A stretch of 64,000 nt of DNA from Lepidodermella squamata (GCA_047495785.1 JBLDXI010000074.1:62001-126000), one strand, 5' to 3'; positions 1 through 13,085 are shown, numbered from the stretch's first letter. Notes: a model not told the origin generated them from the sequence alone. Translations and numbers: made by a program.

Positions 1-2315
1 CCGTGATACCGTTACTTAAGAGTCGTTATAGTCTACTTTGGCATATATACTGCTGTTAGCACAGGTATAAAGTATGAAGTGTATTTAGAACAGTGAATGT
101 GAAATTCTCTCAAACTCTACGGCGTCCCAAAGCCTTAGCGAAAAACTAGATATGATAACATTTACTGGAGAATTCAGGTCAGCCAATTTGCTAAAGCGTA
201 ATTTATCGCGTAATAATCGAAGCGAGATTTGGCGAATCCAAGAGGTGATCTTACATCTTACTTCAAACTATATTCTCAATAGTCCAGCTACGTTCAAATA
301 ATTGAAACAAGAGATTTCAAATTGATTCATAATTCACGCGAACTTGAGCGAATCCATGAACGTAACACCCACCCCAATATTCTCAACAAATCAGCAGTGT
401 CGTGAATAGCAGAGTGATCGCAACACCACAGATTGAGTACGGTGGTGACAATTTCTTCCCAGCAATATCTGAGCAAAGCTCCAACTACGAACGAAAATTA
501 GTTGGTCAATGCTACGCCCATTGCCCAGTAAGGGTTAAGGGTCCCGCGTGCTCTCATTACAAATTACGCCAAAGAACATCTTGAGGGCAAAGACTAGGGT
601 CGCAGTGCGATTGGTCTCGACCGCATAGTATCTGTGCCACTGCCCACTGCGGATCAGCCTTAAGCAATAATCAGCAAAGAAAAACGTGAATTAGTAAGTG
701 AAACTAAGTAATATTTGCAATGGCGAAGCAGCCTAAAAGAGGCTGAAGGAATTATTTAGAATGCAACATTGCCATGCAGTTACTTCCGCATTTGGCAGAT
801 TTAACTCAGACTGAAACGAATGAAAGGTTGCATTAAATGTATACCATAAACGATGAGCAAACATATACGGAAAATTTCAAACCGCAAATATGCTTACACG
901 AGAAGAAAAAGTAAGAGGGGTCAACCAAGTGTGAAATGGTGGGTGGATGATGACTGAAGCGACCGTAAGTACTAACCACTTGCTAACGACTTAGTTGCGC
1001 GCATTCAGACGGTCTTTTGGCTCAAGCTTCAAAAATTCAAAAGGCCGGTAAAAATGTTATTGAATTATATTTTCTGGGGACAATTTTATTTAGCTAAAAG
1101 TAAATTATACTATATATAAAAATTATAATTAAATTAAAATAAAATTAATTCGGCCGATAGCGACGAAACCTGCGGCGAATGCGTCCTTCGCAACAGGCCA
1201 AAAGTTCGCGGGGGTTCGATTATTTCGCGCAGCCAACTTGTGACGGGTGATATTCATCATTCATTTGGTTTAAATCATTAACAATGAGCAAATTTTGAGC
1301 AAAACGGGAGCAAAAAATTCAGTTGAACAATGGTTACGACATGATAAGCGATTCGCGTTCAAGTCAATGGGTCAGTTGTCGGTGCAACTTAGACAATGGC
1401 GATATGGCTTTATATGCAAGCCGCCACATATACTTCAGCAGTTTGAGATACTTATTCTTTGGTCAAACACATCGTAACACGCATTGATACAGCGCATTAT
1501 TCTGTCAGCCAAAGACTATCTTACAGAGCGAAGGCGGAGATACAGAAACTTGGTAAACTTGGTTGAGAAACCGGCCTAGCACCTACACTGTGTGAAAAAG
1601 GTATTTCAACGTACGATGTTCCGAGATTTTTCTAGTACAAATAACTGAAACAATACTATGGAAAAAATCATCTCGAGATATTTTCTCAATTAAAGGGCTC
1701 CAGATAGTTTCAATGTGGCGCCAGCATATCATAAGCACGAGGGCGAGGTTGAAATATAAGTGTTAACAAATTACAGCCGGCGCCTTAAATATGCAATAAA
1801 GACGCAAATGGGAGGTGGGAAAGTTATAAGAAGGTTGCCGAATAAAAATGCATGCCGGGCGCTGAAAAAATAGATGCCATAAACCATAACAAATAATGAA
1901 TATCAAAGTGCTATAAAATATGCATACGCGGCCGAGCATTGCAGAAGTCGTCTTGCAAATGAAAACACGTTATTTTTAGCGCACAGAATTTACGCGCGCT
2001 TATTGGCGAATATATTCTGGCGACTCGCCATTCTCGCTCATCGCGCTGTCTGGTCTGTTTATAAATGTGGGAGTTTACGCATTTAGCGTGAGGTGTTCAT
2101 TAGATGCGGAATAATAAAACCAGCGGCAAAGTTATATTATTATAACAAACTGGACTAATAGCTTCAGCTGGCAGGTGAGATATGAAATATTATTACAATA
2201 ACAGAGTTAACGCGACTTGTAAAGCGTAAAAGCCGGGCCAGTTCCGTGTGGTTGGTGTGTAAATTTAATACGCGCGGCTTCGGAGTTGAAATGTTATGTA
2301 AATGTATAATTTTAC
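1..2315. other. Non-coding stretch, no gene identified
   Basis: I see no convincing coding exon here on either strand. The two plus-strand open frames of about 60 codons (near 402 and 1295) have no signal, domain or splice context. Because the minus-strand Ser-rich gene ends at an open splice donor at 2315, most of this stretch is probably its next intron, with the following exon outside the window. A GC-richer patch lies near 1150-1240. Confidence 0.5.
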
Positions 2316-5300
2316 CTTCTGTACATCGATGCACAGCACTTTGATGAGCAGGTCATCGAGTGTACCAATGAAATCGCTCGAGTTAGGCGACAACTCAAGG
2401 TTGAAACCGCTCAGCCACAGCTCGCCAGAGTGTAGCAGCACGCGAACAAGCTCACGCATCGTGTAAGCTGGCACAACGCTGCGCAGGCACGCCTTCATCA
2501 GTGATGCCGGGATGACGCCAAAGTAATTCTTCGAAATGCGCCGCCGGCCGGACGCACGCAATGTTCGAATTGTCGACTGAACACGGCCGCAGAACCGCTT
2601 AACTGACTCGAAATCGTCTGGGTTACGGAGATTACGCGGGTCATCCAGCAAATTAGCAACAGCGACAAATTCTGAAAAATCACTCTTTTTCAGCTGAAAG
2701 CTGATTTATGAACAATCTCTTACCTGACGGGAAAATTTGCTCGCATTTGCCCGGGTGGTTAGGGGCACAAGACAACATTTTGATGAACGCGCTAAACGCT
2801 CTGTCTATAGGCCGCTTGACGTAACCGTCCTCTGAATTCGCAGACGGCATCTCCACATTAACATAAGGCGAATGTTGCGGGGTCACCCTGGTCGGAGGAG
2901 TGATCGAAACAGCTAAAGGCTTAACTTCAAGTTTTGCAGTTGCAGCGCGTTGTTGTGGAAGGTCATCAGTCTGGCAGTAAGAATCGACTCGAACCCAGCC
3001 TTGCCTAACCGGTCGTTTTACAACTCCGCGAGTTCTGGAAATCGACTTCTTACTGTAGACACGATCTCGCCACGGTTGAATCTGACTGGATTCGTAAGGC
3101 GAAGTTGCTCGACTAACAAAGTTAGCAAAATCAGCATCGCGGCAAGGCGAAGATCTTGTCGAAGATTTAGCGGTCTCATAAGAGTCGCAATCACTCAGCC
3201 TGTCGTTACTCATTCGCAAATTAACAGCGCTTTGAACAAGTAAACTGTTGGTAGACTTGTTACCAACAGGCTGTTGGATCATTAACAGTCCGACGTTTTG
3301 ATTACTGGCGCTCAGGCTAGGTTGCGGTGACGGCGCGCTACTTCCATTGCCGCTGAAGAGAGTCTTATGCGGAGTAAGATAGCGGCGCGTCAATTTTGGC
3401 GAAGCGTTATTATTTGCGCTCAAATCTACGGTTGAAGTTGTTGTAGCAGTTGCGCAATCCCTATTGTTCGGCGACGCGTGTTGGTGATAAGACTTGCTGG
3501 CAGTAGAAGGCTGATAGTAAGAAGTCGTTAGCGAAAGACTTGCCGCCGAAGTGTTTGACGGAGACCAGTAAGCTGAGTGGCCGGAACTGTTAGCCGGTCC
3601 GTTGTTACCCACCGATCTCCCAGATCCATTCAACAAAGTTGTGCTGTGGAAGGAGGAAGACATGCTGGGTTTCGAACTAGTCGATTGTGAATTCATGCGA
3701 GAAGATGAGTATAATGGAGATGATTCCTTCTTATAACTTGATGAAGTTGTGGAAATCATGCCCCGACTCGGGCTGCTTGAGTTACCGCTACCACCCAATC
3801 CTAACGAATAAGTCGAGGAGCGGGCTGTTGATTTCGGCCGTGTTGAGAATGAAGGCTGGTAACTGGCTGTAGATGAGCTTGTAGTCGAGGTGCGTTGGCT
3901 TGTTGTTGACGGGCCGAATGAATAGACTTGGTGGTAGGGAATGTACGACGATTGGTTCATCATTGACGACGATGACTTGCTATCAGTCGCCATTGATATT
4001 CTTCCAGCCGCTCGTCGATTCAATGTTTCTATAGGTAACAGAAACCGTACAAATTAGCTGATAGGATCATCTGTAATCGAAGCAACATCACTCATGGGGA
4101 CATTTGAACGGTGCTCTTACTGCTTCAAGCCAAAAAGAGGATAAATGCACCCTAGCAACGGCCAATTCTCACTCCGTAACCAAGGACGCTCAAGAGGGTA
4201 ATTTTGAGGGGTGAGATAGAAGCTTCATTATGAGTTGACACTGAAAAGCTGGGAGTAAAAATAAGAGACAAATGACCTTAGCAACCGCAAAAAATCAGCT
4301 GGTTACCAAGGACGCTTTGTGTACATTTCTCATCATTCGCCTTATAGCAAAGCAATCGCGAGTTCGAGAAAAATCGGAAGCCATTACCGGTAAATAACAG
4401 GGTAATAAGTGGGCGCTTAAGAGCCGCTTGAGAGGCCATAATAAACAAAATAAATAACAACCGCGTTGCGCTCCCGTCTCAGTACTTGAGCGTTGTTTTT
4501 GAAACAACACAAAACAACGTTGAATAGAAATTAGATCACTCAACATATGATTGCGATATTTATCATCCATGTTTTTGGCTTCGAATCTTGGACTTTGCCG
4601 GCTGTTATATGCATACTACGCCCCCGCTGGCAGGTAGATAGAAAATGCGGATAATTGCGGCGATCTAAAAGCAATGTTTCTTGTATAATTGAAAGCTGTA
4701 AGCAGGGGGTTTAAGAAAAAGCGAGATAGGTATCGAACATGGCAATCGGTGTAATTGTTATTCTTTCATGCTTACTTTTTGCTTTAGGGTTAGTAGTGTT
4801 GGAAGTGGTAGTAGTGGTATTATTATCAGGTTTTGGCTTTCGCTCTAGAAAATGTATAAAAATAACAGCTTGGTAATAAAATGGGTCCAGAAATATTTTC
4901 AATTATCTCTTCGCTTGCCATAATTTATCATCATTTTCGCCGGTGCACTAGAACGGTTTATTGCTCAAGTTATAATAAATAATATCTGTCAGTAAAAAAC
5001 CTGAACGGACCGAAGGAAAAAATCGAAAAAAATCGCGCGTTGGAATTAATATGATAAAGAAGAGGAAATAAATTCGACCGGGTGAAAATAAAAAAAATAT
5101 TATTTGTTTTTGCGGAAGCGCGAGAAGATAACGTTGGTGGGTTCCAAGTTGGTACTATATACTAGCCGTGGGTTAATGGGCGCTACTGTCTGCTCCGATG
5201 GTCCGAGCATAACAGCGTTCAGGCATGCGTGATCTGGCGTAACGTGATTTCGTATCATTATTATAGGTATACAACGTAAATCGGCCTTAATAAACGTAAC

Positions 5301-7461
5301 TAGTTACGCAAGTTTTTCACGCGCGTTGAATACTTGATATTATTATACCTAATAATAGCATTATGTAATTATGATGGTAGCAATAATATTATTCTGAGGG
5401 ACCAGGTCAAACAGTGTATAACGAGGCGGCCGGGCTTCAAACGCGAGAAGATTCTCGACCGATTTCCTTATAACCTCGCCTACATATGGTAAGTTGTACT
5501 CGATCACACCACGTTAATAGGGCTCAATCGTGTTCCGGCTCGGGGAAGCGCGTATCATCAACAAGAAGCTATCATTATCATCGCTTCGGTATCGTTTTCC
5601 ATGAATGAGCGAATTAATGTTTTGCGTTGCGCAATCACGCGCGCGATTTAATAATTGGCTCGGTAAACAAAACAGAAGGCGTAACTTGGTAGCTTATATA
5701 AAAAATAAGAATGGGTTTGCTCGAAGAGCGCTATTTTTCACTTTTCTGCGTGTGTAAATATTTTTGTTTTCGTAACATATATAAGTGTGCGCATCGTCCA
5801 AGTGCGTCACGTTTTGCGTTTTGCGCTCACATTGTAAATCATAAGTTCTTCCTATGTGGCCAAAAAAACCTATTCTCGGATTCAATTATGAGTTCTGATT
5901 TTTCGAGTCGAATATAAGGCTAGCAGAATCTACAGCAGCAACGGCTGAAATTTGTTTTCTAATAAAATGCCACAAAAAACTCCACAGATTCGAAATTTTT
6001 CGCAATTTTCGCAAAAAGTAGCGTATTTATTTGTTTACGAAGGAGATAAGGTACGGAACCTACCTATATTATATAGAATTTTATATAGAATATAGAATAG
6101 CCATTGTTGCACCTATCTTTTAAGACCGAATAATAAAAATACCTAAAATTGGGTAAAATTACTATAATTTCGGAGACGCGATGCTATTTTGCTAGAAGCT
6201 TGCCAAGAAAGCCCGAAATGACCAATTTATGGTTTACGGCCTTGGAAACTTCCAGATGGCGCGTAAATTTTTGTTAACGAGGGGAATGAAAAATTCCGAA
6301 AAATCTATCTAACCCAGGTAAAATACCGATAATTTCCAACCCATTTCCGATTGGATTCCTTCGGCTTTTCCTCGCTTAATGTTGGTGTGCTCGGAGAAAC
6401 CATGGACAATCACCAAGCAATAAGGTAACCTTTTTGTAGCTTCAATTTTGGAAAATGAATTAATTGTCTGCAAAAGTTGAAAACTTAAAAAATGAGAGAC
6501 ATGGCGTTGACGAGTTGTTCAAATCAAGTTATCCGGTCTAAAATGTCATGCAAACTGGTTTATTTTATGTCAGATCTGTAAAAAGTAACGTTAAAGTACA
6601 GGGTTTTCCTTTCGATTTTCCTCGATAGGTTGCCTAAGATCGTACAAAAAGTCAGCTCTCATCATTCAGCTGAAATTAATGCTACATTCATTCGTAAAGA
6701 TTTTGTTCGAAAAATTGGAAGTAAGTTCCAACCTGACCCCATCAAGTTATTAAAAAATGTTGAGGAACAATGAACGAATCTTTAGAATGAAACACATCTC
6801 ATTTTTTGCTACAATACGAGCACGGAGAAAAAATGGCTTCGCGAGCGTTCGCTTTTAATTATAAGTCCATTTCATGCGCTTATCGACGGACGGGAGGAAT
6901 ATAAGTTAACATTCGACCTTTTTTGACATAATATTGACGCAAAAATTGAATTAATTGTGCATTTCATTAAATTCTAAATTGAATGGAAAATTATTCATTT
7001 GAAAAATAATTACCGGCTAAATTTTGCCGAGAAGCAGAACTGGCTCGCCAGGCCGAAGCCGTGGAAGACGATAGGGTTGACGAGGTGGTCGGCATGCGGC
7101 TGCGCTCCGGGGTCGTTCTCGCCGATCTTGAACTGCTGTTATTATTCGTACTACTACTACTCGCCGAAGTCGTGTATAAATACGACTTTTTCCTCGCAGC
7201 TGCTGCCGAAGAAAGTGCGGCAGACCCGCGAGGCAGCGTCACGTCCAACCGATCAAAAGTGACGCGATGCCGCTCGCTGGAATACGGCGCCGCGGATGAG
7301 CCTGTCGTTGAATAGCTCGACGAATAGCCGCCGGGCGATTTCTGCGGACTCGACGCAATTCGCAGGCCGATGGCCGAACTCGCGCGAATCGACGGCGTTC
7401 GACTGGCAACAGCCGACTGTTCGAACGATCTCAATCGATTACTTCTCGAATACGTCGACAT
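2316..7461 (-). CDS. Ser-rich protein of unknown family, 5' part (3 exons, continues beyond the window)
   Basis: Three exons join in frame: 7461-7014, 4028-2724 and 2671-2316, with both internal junctions in phase 1, giving 703 codons with no stop. The start is the ATG at 7461 (MSTYSRSNRLR). The first two exons encode about 580 residues of low-complexity, probably disordered sequence rich in Ser, Thr, Tyr and Arg. The last about 140 residues are different: an ordered, probably helical segment with AFSAFIKMLSCAPNHPGKC, a basic SGRRRISKNYFG motif and LVRVLLHSGELWLSG. I do not recognise this domain. A canonical donor follows at 2315, so the C-terminus lies outside. The 3 kb intron 4029-7013 is AT-rich. 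That both Ser-rich exons belong to one gene is inferred from phase and similar composition. A cytoskeletal or scaffold role is possible but nothing in the sequence proves it. Confidence 0.65.
4029..7013 (-). other. Long intron of the Ser-rich gene
   Basis: This 3 kb stretch between two phase-compatible Ser-rich exons has a GTAATT donor at 7013 and a CCTATAG acceptor at 4029 on the minus strand. It is AT-rich with scattered GC-rich islands (around 5400-5660). Two short stretches near 4130-4200 and 4270-4320 resemble each other (both contain an accaaggacgct core) and may be an old local duplication. I see no other gene in it. Confidence 0.55.
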
Positions 7462-9008
7462 TGTGAAAAAAATAACTTTTCGTGTTTTTTTCTGACAATT
7501 ATATTTATACGATATGATATTATATATCAGAAAACGTAGTAGTGTTGTTGTCCTGATTTGACGTGATGTTGGCAACAAAACAAAGGGCGGTGGTACCACG
7601 ATGAGCACGGCTACTAATAACAGCACGTGCTACGCCTCGGCAGTTGTGAGGCATCCCGAAACAAAAGGCCGCTGATGATGATGGCGCGGTGTGCTTTAAG
7701 GTGGCGCGGCCTTAATAAGTAATAATAAAACCGCTATATCAAAATACTAACGATAGATGCTCGAGTATGGACGGGCGAAAAAGAAACCAAGCGTAACACA
7801 TGAGTGACTGACAACAACAACCGTTGTTCAGGTAGCCGGTGGTTAGTTTTTCGCTGCGCCTGTCTATTTACCCGAAAGATCTGATGGGCCATGGTGTATA
7901 CATGTAGATATAAGTATAACTATCAACAGCGCTACTTGCTCACCTATCGCGTTCATGTAAGATCGAACAAGGCCCTATTTAGCTGCCGCTCATCATCCGA
8001 GCGAGGCATGCGGAAATAAACAGCAAATACTTGAACACGCCCGGATGCCTTGATGTCGGCCATGTATGTTATATTGCGGTCGGAATATCCCAAAATATAA
8101 AGCTATAAATAAAAATACTCCACAACGCCACCTTATTCGATTTATACTACTCGAAAACGCCCGGCGAGCTGTGTAACGCCTGTTGCATGTAACACACTAA
8201 AAACAAGGCCGCGTGGTGTTGGCGAATTAAAATAAGATAATAATATCTTCTATCTCTATCACTTTTGCGCGGCGGCCGTTTTGTTTAACGTTATATAGCG
8301 CGTTTTATTTGCAACGTTGTTGAAAACACAGCGGTGTTTTGTTGTTCGATCGGCTATAAGGCTGGCTTTGTTTTCGCCCTGCTGATTTAATCTTCGATAT
8401 AAACCTGTGTGAGATGTTGATTTTAGGGCGGATATCTTTTCGCCGCGCGTGGTTGTATATTATATAAATCGGCTGTTAATGATAAAAATTCAGCCGACAG
8501 TAACGAATAATATTCCACGATATTCGATTCCTTTGTTATTACTTCATGCCACAACGACATTCGCGCAGTGACATTTCAGCAAGTGCGCATGTCACATAAT
8601 CTGCATTTATTGCGCAGAGACATTTCAGCTGCGACAAATTATCAAGGTCAATTGAAGGGTGATTTTCTTTAATTTATTTTCGAATTTATTTCATTTCAGC
8701 TGTCGGGTAAAAACTACAACTTCTACGCTAAAAATTGTACAGCTAAATTTGCTAAATTGTCACTAGCTTATTTGTCGCCAATGGATGGTCTCCGTGTTAT
8801 TGTCTCTGATTTTGCCAGTGGTTAGGTTTCACCGCTGAAATCGTCTTGGTAACAAAAGGGTAGTATATCAGAAATTCGCTTTTTCAGATTGCTGAAGTGT
8901 CACTGCTGGATTGTCAGACGACAAAAAATACGCACATTGTTCGTACCTTTTCAGTGGCTTCCAGGTTTACATGACCTGTATATTTTTATTCTAAATAGCC
9001 AATTAAAA
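7462..9008. other. Intergenic region between the Ser-rich gene and the Cys-loop receptor gene
   Basis: Both neighbours are on the minus strand, so this holds the promoter side of the Ser-rich gene and the 3' flank of the receptor gene. I find no coding exon. A short phrase acatttcagc recurs three times between about 8565 and 8705 in differing contexts; its meaning is unknown. Confidence 0.45.
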
Positions 9009-10663
9009 TCAGTCCAGCGATTTTTGTTCAGGAATTTTGGCCAATAACAAAACAGGCGTTAGGAAAACGGCAACGGCATACGCGCAATTAGTTAAATGAT
9101 TGAAAGCTAATCCAGTCAAGATCCACTTTTTTTTCGCCGAAATGTCTCCATCTGAAAAATCGCTGCCAACAATTTTGTTGTAGTAAGGAATGATAAATTT
9201 GTCGAACAGCCAAGTTGCAGGTGGATCTTTCGTTTTTTCTCGCTTTTTGATTAAATAAACGACTCCGTCGCCAAAAAGGGCGAAAATTACGATGTAGGTC
9301 ATCTGTTGTCAATTAAACGAAATATTCATGTGACCAGGAAATTATGGAATTTTAATCGCATACCTGAAGACGGATGTAGACTGAAATGAGAGGGTGACTC
9401 GATGACTTGCTTGCCACGGGTAAATCATCCGTAATTTTCGAGTCGAATATCGAAAATGATAACAAACAAATAACAGACACATGAAATTTCAAATTTTTTC
9501 CCATCTATAAAATAGACAAAATTAATTTCAATAATTTTTCAATAATTAATTGTGACTAACCGGGGAAATCACAGCCGCGAGTTCTGCGATTGTGATGATA
9601 AAAGTTGGCAAAATGACGTTCGTTAGACCGTGCATAGGTTTCCGCCTCAGTAGCATTCGGAAACAAATTCGTCGAATAGACTTTGCATCGTCGATTATTA
9701 TCAATTTAGAATCATTTCCCTCAATTCGCCAAACTTCGTTCTCGGAAAAATGGTGATCGGGCCGGTGAAATGCGAGATAGCCAGGCTGGCTAAGGTGAAT
9801 TACGCTAGTTGAATCAAAGTCACTGCTGCCGATTTCAACGCTACAAATCTGAAATTTTGGGAAATTTTCACTGATTTTTTGGCGATTTTTTTACGGTTTT
9901 TTTACCTGAGTGTCAAACGGGAAAATAGCCAATTGAGGCTCGCAATAAACGTGAATTTCACCCATTAATTCCTTCGAAATCGACCCATCGCTACGTATCG
10001 AGGCTGATTGTCGCCTTTTGACAGGTTCATTCCAACTGTTTTGCGCGTCGAATTTCAAGTTTTTCCTTATTAAAACAAAATTTTACGAGTTTTAATTGAT
10101 ACTTGTGGAGTTCATACATGAAGAGGAATCCGTTTGTAATGTTCATTTCCGGCTGCCAAATTTTAGCCGAGTTGATCGTGAAAACATTGGTGCAGTTGTA
10201 CGGCCAAGTTTTATTCCACGTAAACTGATCTAAACGCCATTGCTGGAAGACATTTACTAGCACTTTGAAATTTAATAAATAAAAACAATGAAAATACCAG
10301 CTTCATTTTTCCGTCTAACATCAAGGTACTGGTTGATTCTTTCTGTCAAAGAACATTCACAAAAATAAATGTTTCGTGAAATTTCAGAATTAATTACGAA
10401 ATTTTTTATTCCAAGAAGTTGCAGACCCACGTTGACATCGATATTTTTCGGTGCTTGACCAAGTTTAGCTTGGTGAAGCAAATAGTCGAGGAGTTCGGCT
10501 TCTGAATAGGCTGGGTTGAAAGACATTTTTCACAAAATATCGACACCATTTTTTACTACAAATTACAAACTGAGTCGCAGGGCAGACTTCGTGTTCTTAA
10601 GAGTTCAGAAGCCACGTAATATTGTTGAGCCATCAAAATTGCCGAAAAAATTAAGCTAATCAT
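9009..10663 (-). CDS. Cys-loop ligand-gated ion channel subunit (nicotinic-receptor-like), complete, 8 exons
   Basis: Exons 10663-10567, 10510-10398, 10342-10298, 10242-10103, 10035-9906, 9848-9561, 9504-9364 and 9302-9009 join in phase to 415 residues; the introns are about 55-70 bp. Residues 1-18 form a signal peptide (MISLIFSAILMAQQYYVA). The extracellular domain has the TLMLDGKMKLQWRLDQFTW signature and the Cys-loop itself, Cys163 and Cys177 with exactly 13 residues between and FPFDTQ inside. TM1 follows RRKPMHGLTNVILP; TM2 lies after MGKNLKF, closer to the GEK of cation channels than to the PAR of anion channels; TM3 begins MTYIVIFALFG and TM4 ends near the C-terminus. Pentameric channels of this class sit in neuron or muscle membranes. 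No vicinal Cys pair is visible in loop C, so it is probably not an alpha-type acetylcholine subunit. The TM3-TM4 loop is short (about 55 residues). The ligand cannot be told from sequence. Confidence 0.88.
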
Positions 10664-12058
10664 TCCAAATTTTTCCGAAGACAAAACGTGGAAAACAATT
10701 TTTCGTCAAGTGCAATATATGAGTGGTTTTTCTATGCAGCTGAGTAAGTAAATATTACAAATGCATACCTATATAGTATCTCTAGACTCACCTTTCAGTA
10801 TACCAGATAAATCGATTTTATCGCGCGGCTTTGTTTTTATGAGAAGTGCGAATACCGTTTTTTCTTCATCAGCACTGACATCAGACGAGCTTCCAACATT
10901 TTTCTTTATTTTCAACCTTTCAACATTTATTTTTATTGCTTGTCCCCTGATTTTCAATAAATCAGCCCATCTCTATTAGTCAGCCAGTTATTTTTAGCGG
11001 AAACCTTGTACACTGTGAGTCATCGATTTCAAAGTCATAAAACACCGGGGCTTTTGCAGTGATGAATAATTGAAACCAGATCGAAAGAGAGAATGCAGGA
11101 CAATATTTTCACAAGTCTGAAACTTACTTCGAATCTATTTTCCGGGCAATGGTTCTGAATTTAAGTTAACATACAGAAAATAGGATGGGTCAGCGCCAAT
11201 TTTCGATGTCTAGCGCAAGAATCTGGTTCGGAATAGGCCGGCGGCAGTTGCGAGATCCACCCAGGTAAAGTCGACGATCCAATAATGCGCAGATACGACG
11301 GATTGGCGGCTTTTTTCGCCTTCTTTCAAACCCGGCAAATTTTGATGGCACGGCTCATGCATGTAACGAAACATCGGGCGAAGAGACGTAAAACAATGGT
11401 AAACACCACCATACAGGCGAGTTGGAACACAAGCGACTCCGATATTGTCCCGATAAACGAATTTGAGGTATCGAATTGGTGAGAAAAATTACTTTCAACA
11501 GGTGAAAGACGGCCTTTGGACAACGAATTCTGTCGAAAATTTAATCAATTCGTAGCATTTTTTATATTATATAAGGTGGCTCACTGTTAATACTTATCTG
11601 CATAGTGATTCACACATTCCTTTGGTCCGGGAAATAAGGGTACCATTCAGCGTTTCGCCGGATACTCGAAATTTTATCCCACATCGTTTTCGTTCCCGCG
11701 TCTCATAATTTTGTCAGTAATGGCCTGAAGAAGTAACCGCGCACATCTCGCCTCATATACGTACAAAAATTATCGCAAAATTAACAACATAGACAATAAT
11801 AAGAGACTGGACACTCACGCTTATTTAATACTGCCGAAATAAAAAATTGCTTATTTTATCCGCATATACTAACTTTGTGTTGTAATTTTGCGCCTCGAGT
11901 TTTCACGATGCAGAGATAAGGTTTCACAATCTAGTGCAACTTTTTACGCTCTATTCAATCATGTATATTTTAAAGCGGTATCGTAAAAATTTCCCCAACA
12001 TTCACAGCTTTAAAAACTTTGAGAGCCTGCCTTGCAATTTGCCCTACCTCAGATTCCA
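10664..12058. other. Intergenic region upstream of the receptor gene
   Basis: Apart from the weak membrane-protein open frame at 11161-11523, nothing is supported here. A minus-strand open frame at 10792-10957 is K/E/D-rich and ends at a good GTGAGT donor, so it could be an isolated exon, but I found no partner exon. AT-rich sequence fills 11530-12000. Confidence 0.35.
11161..11523 (-). other. Possible small single-pass membrane protein, interrupted by one in-frame TGA
   Basis: Reading from 11523, 65 codons contain a hydrophobic segment (SLVFQLACMVVFTIVLRLFA). An in-frame TGA follows at 11328-11326, after which the same frame stays open for 54 codons to a TAA at 11161. The second part is basic just after the TGA and then carries LPPAYSEPD, a PPxY-type motif that commonly binds WW-domain ubiquitin ligases in membrane-protein tails. 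A membrane helix, basic stop-transfer residues and a PPxY tail would make a sensible protein, but the TGA means read-through, selenocysteine, an unseen intron, a broken gene or chance. The start is unproven. Confidence 0.25.
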
Positions 12059-12511
12059 GGTGGGATCTGAGCCCGGGCGGGGGAGACGTCGAAAACATCG
12101 ACGATTTTAGCCGCAGCGGCTGCGGCGGCCTGGCAGTGCTTCGACGACGTAGTTTGCGTCATCGAGACCGGCCGAACTGCGATGGCGATGTCTGACGGCA
12201 CTCGGCTGTTGTTTGATAGCTTGAAGCGAGCTGTCGCGCGTTTTGAGATGAGTACCGGCGGGAATACGAAGCGTTTCTCGCTCTCGCCGAACACGCCGCC
12301 GACGAACTCGGCGAGGCCCATGTGCGGCCGCAGTAGGCTCTGCCAGCCCTTGATGCTTTTGAAGATGGTGTGCTCTTCGAAGACGTCGCGGTAGTCGGAA
12401 TTGTTGATGGTTGGCGCACATCCTTCGGCAACGAGGCGGTACGGAATACCGCCAGGGTTGTTGCCAGGGTCCGCGATCGGTTATCTCGATCTGGAGGGTC
12501 TGAAGTAAGAA
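12059..12511 (-). pseudogene. Truncated, frameshifted copy of the 5' part of HYDIN exon 10
   Basis: Read on the minus strand, this matches the start of HYDIN exon 10 (58896-59335) almost base for base, including the splice acceptor and the Ala-rich stretch before KIVDVFDVSPARAQ. It is broken in two ways. A single extra G near 12471 (GATCGCGGACCC against GACCGCGACCC in the parent) shifts the frame 10 codons in. The copy then ends abruptly after cagatcccacc, where the parent continues for 2.4 kb. No downstream HYDIN exons are near. The downstream part keeps a 90-codon open frame only because it is recent. Confidence 0.9.
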
Positions 12512-13085
12512 GAGAATCAACGTTCCAAGTTCACAATTAAAATAACATTTATTTCAAATTTCAATTATAAATTTTTGCATGTTGAAAACTTGATAGCCAT
12601 TAGAGATGATTGTCATATTATTATTCCTGCCCTAGAGATCAGATTAATTAATTATTCCTGCAAAAAGAATAAAATTCTTACAGCGGATGTATAATATTAT
12701 TTAACTGTTGAGTAAATATTGAAAGGAGCTATGTTAACAGGAGCGAAATTATCACGATTCTGAGCTCGAAACACGTGCTTTTATCTAGTTAAGAAGACAA
12801 TTTTTACAGAAGATCATTATTCATTAATTGAATGTTGAGTAAATATTGAAAGGAGCCGTATGATAGGGGAAGAGAAAGCTATCCCAGTTGAAAGTTCGAG
12901 AAAGTTTTATAAACATAATATTTTCGTCAGATATTTTACCAAGTTAGAGCGCTAAAAATGTAAATAGCTAACTGACATTATGCCTTCAATTCGCCGCTTG
13001 ATGATTTCACACGTGAGCGAAATGTGAATTTCACGTGAAAGATAAGGAATGTTTATACAGATGCATAAGTTGAATCAGTCAGGCT

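Noticed and set aside
9364-9561. A frame conflict between the TM1 and TM2 exons of the Cys-loop receptor
   Set aside because: On recount the TM2 exon (9504-9364, 141 nt) continues in phase 0 and gives a proper TM2, so the gene is intact.
10769-10957. K/E-rich minus-strand exon with a good GTGAGT donor
   Set aside because: No upstream start with signal and no partner exon before the receptor's own signal peptide; kept only as a note.
12107-12520. Minus-strand frames of 137 and 90 codons as separate genes
   Set aside because: They are alternative frames through the frameshifted HYDIN exon-10 copy.
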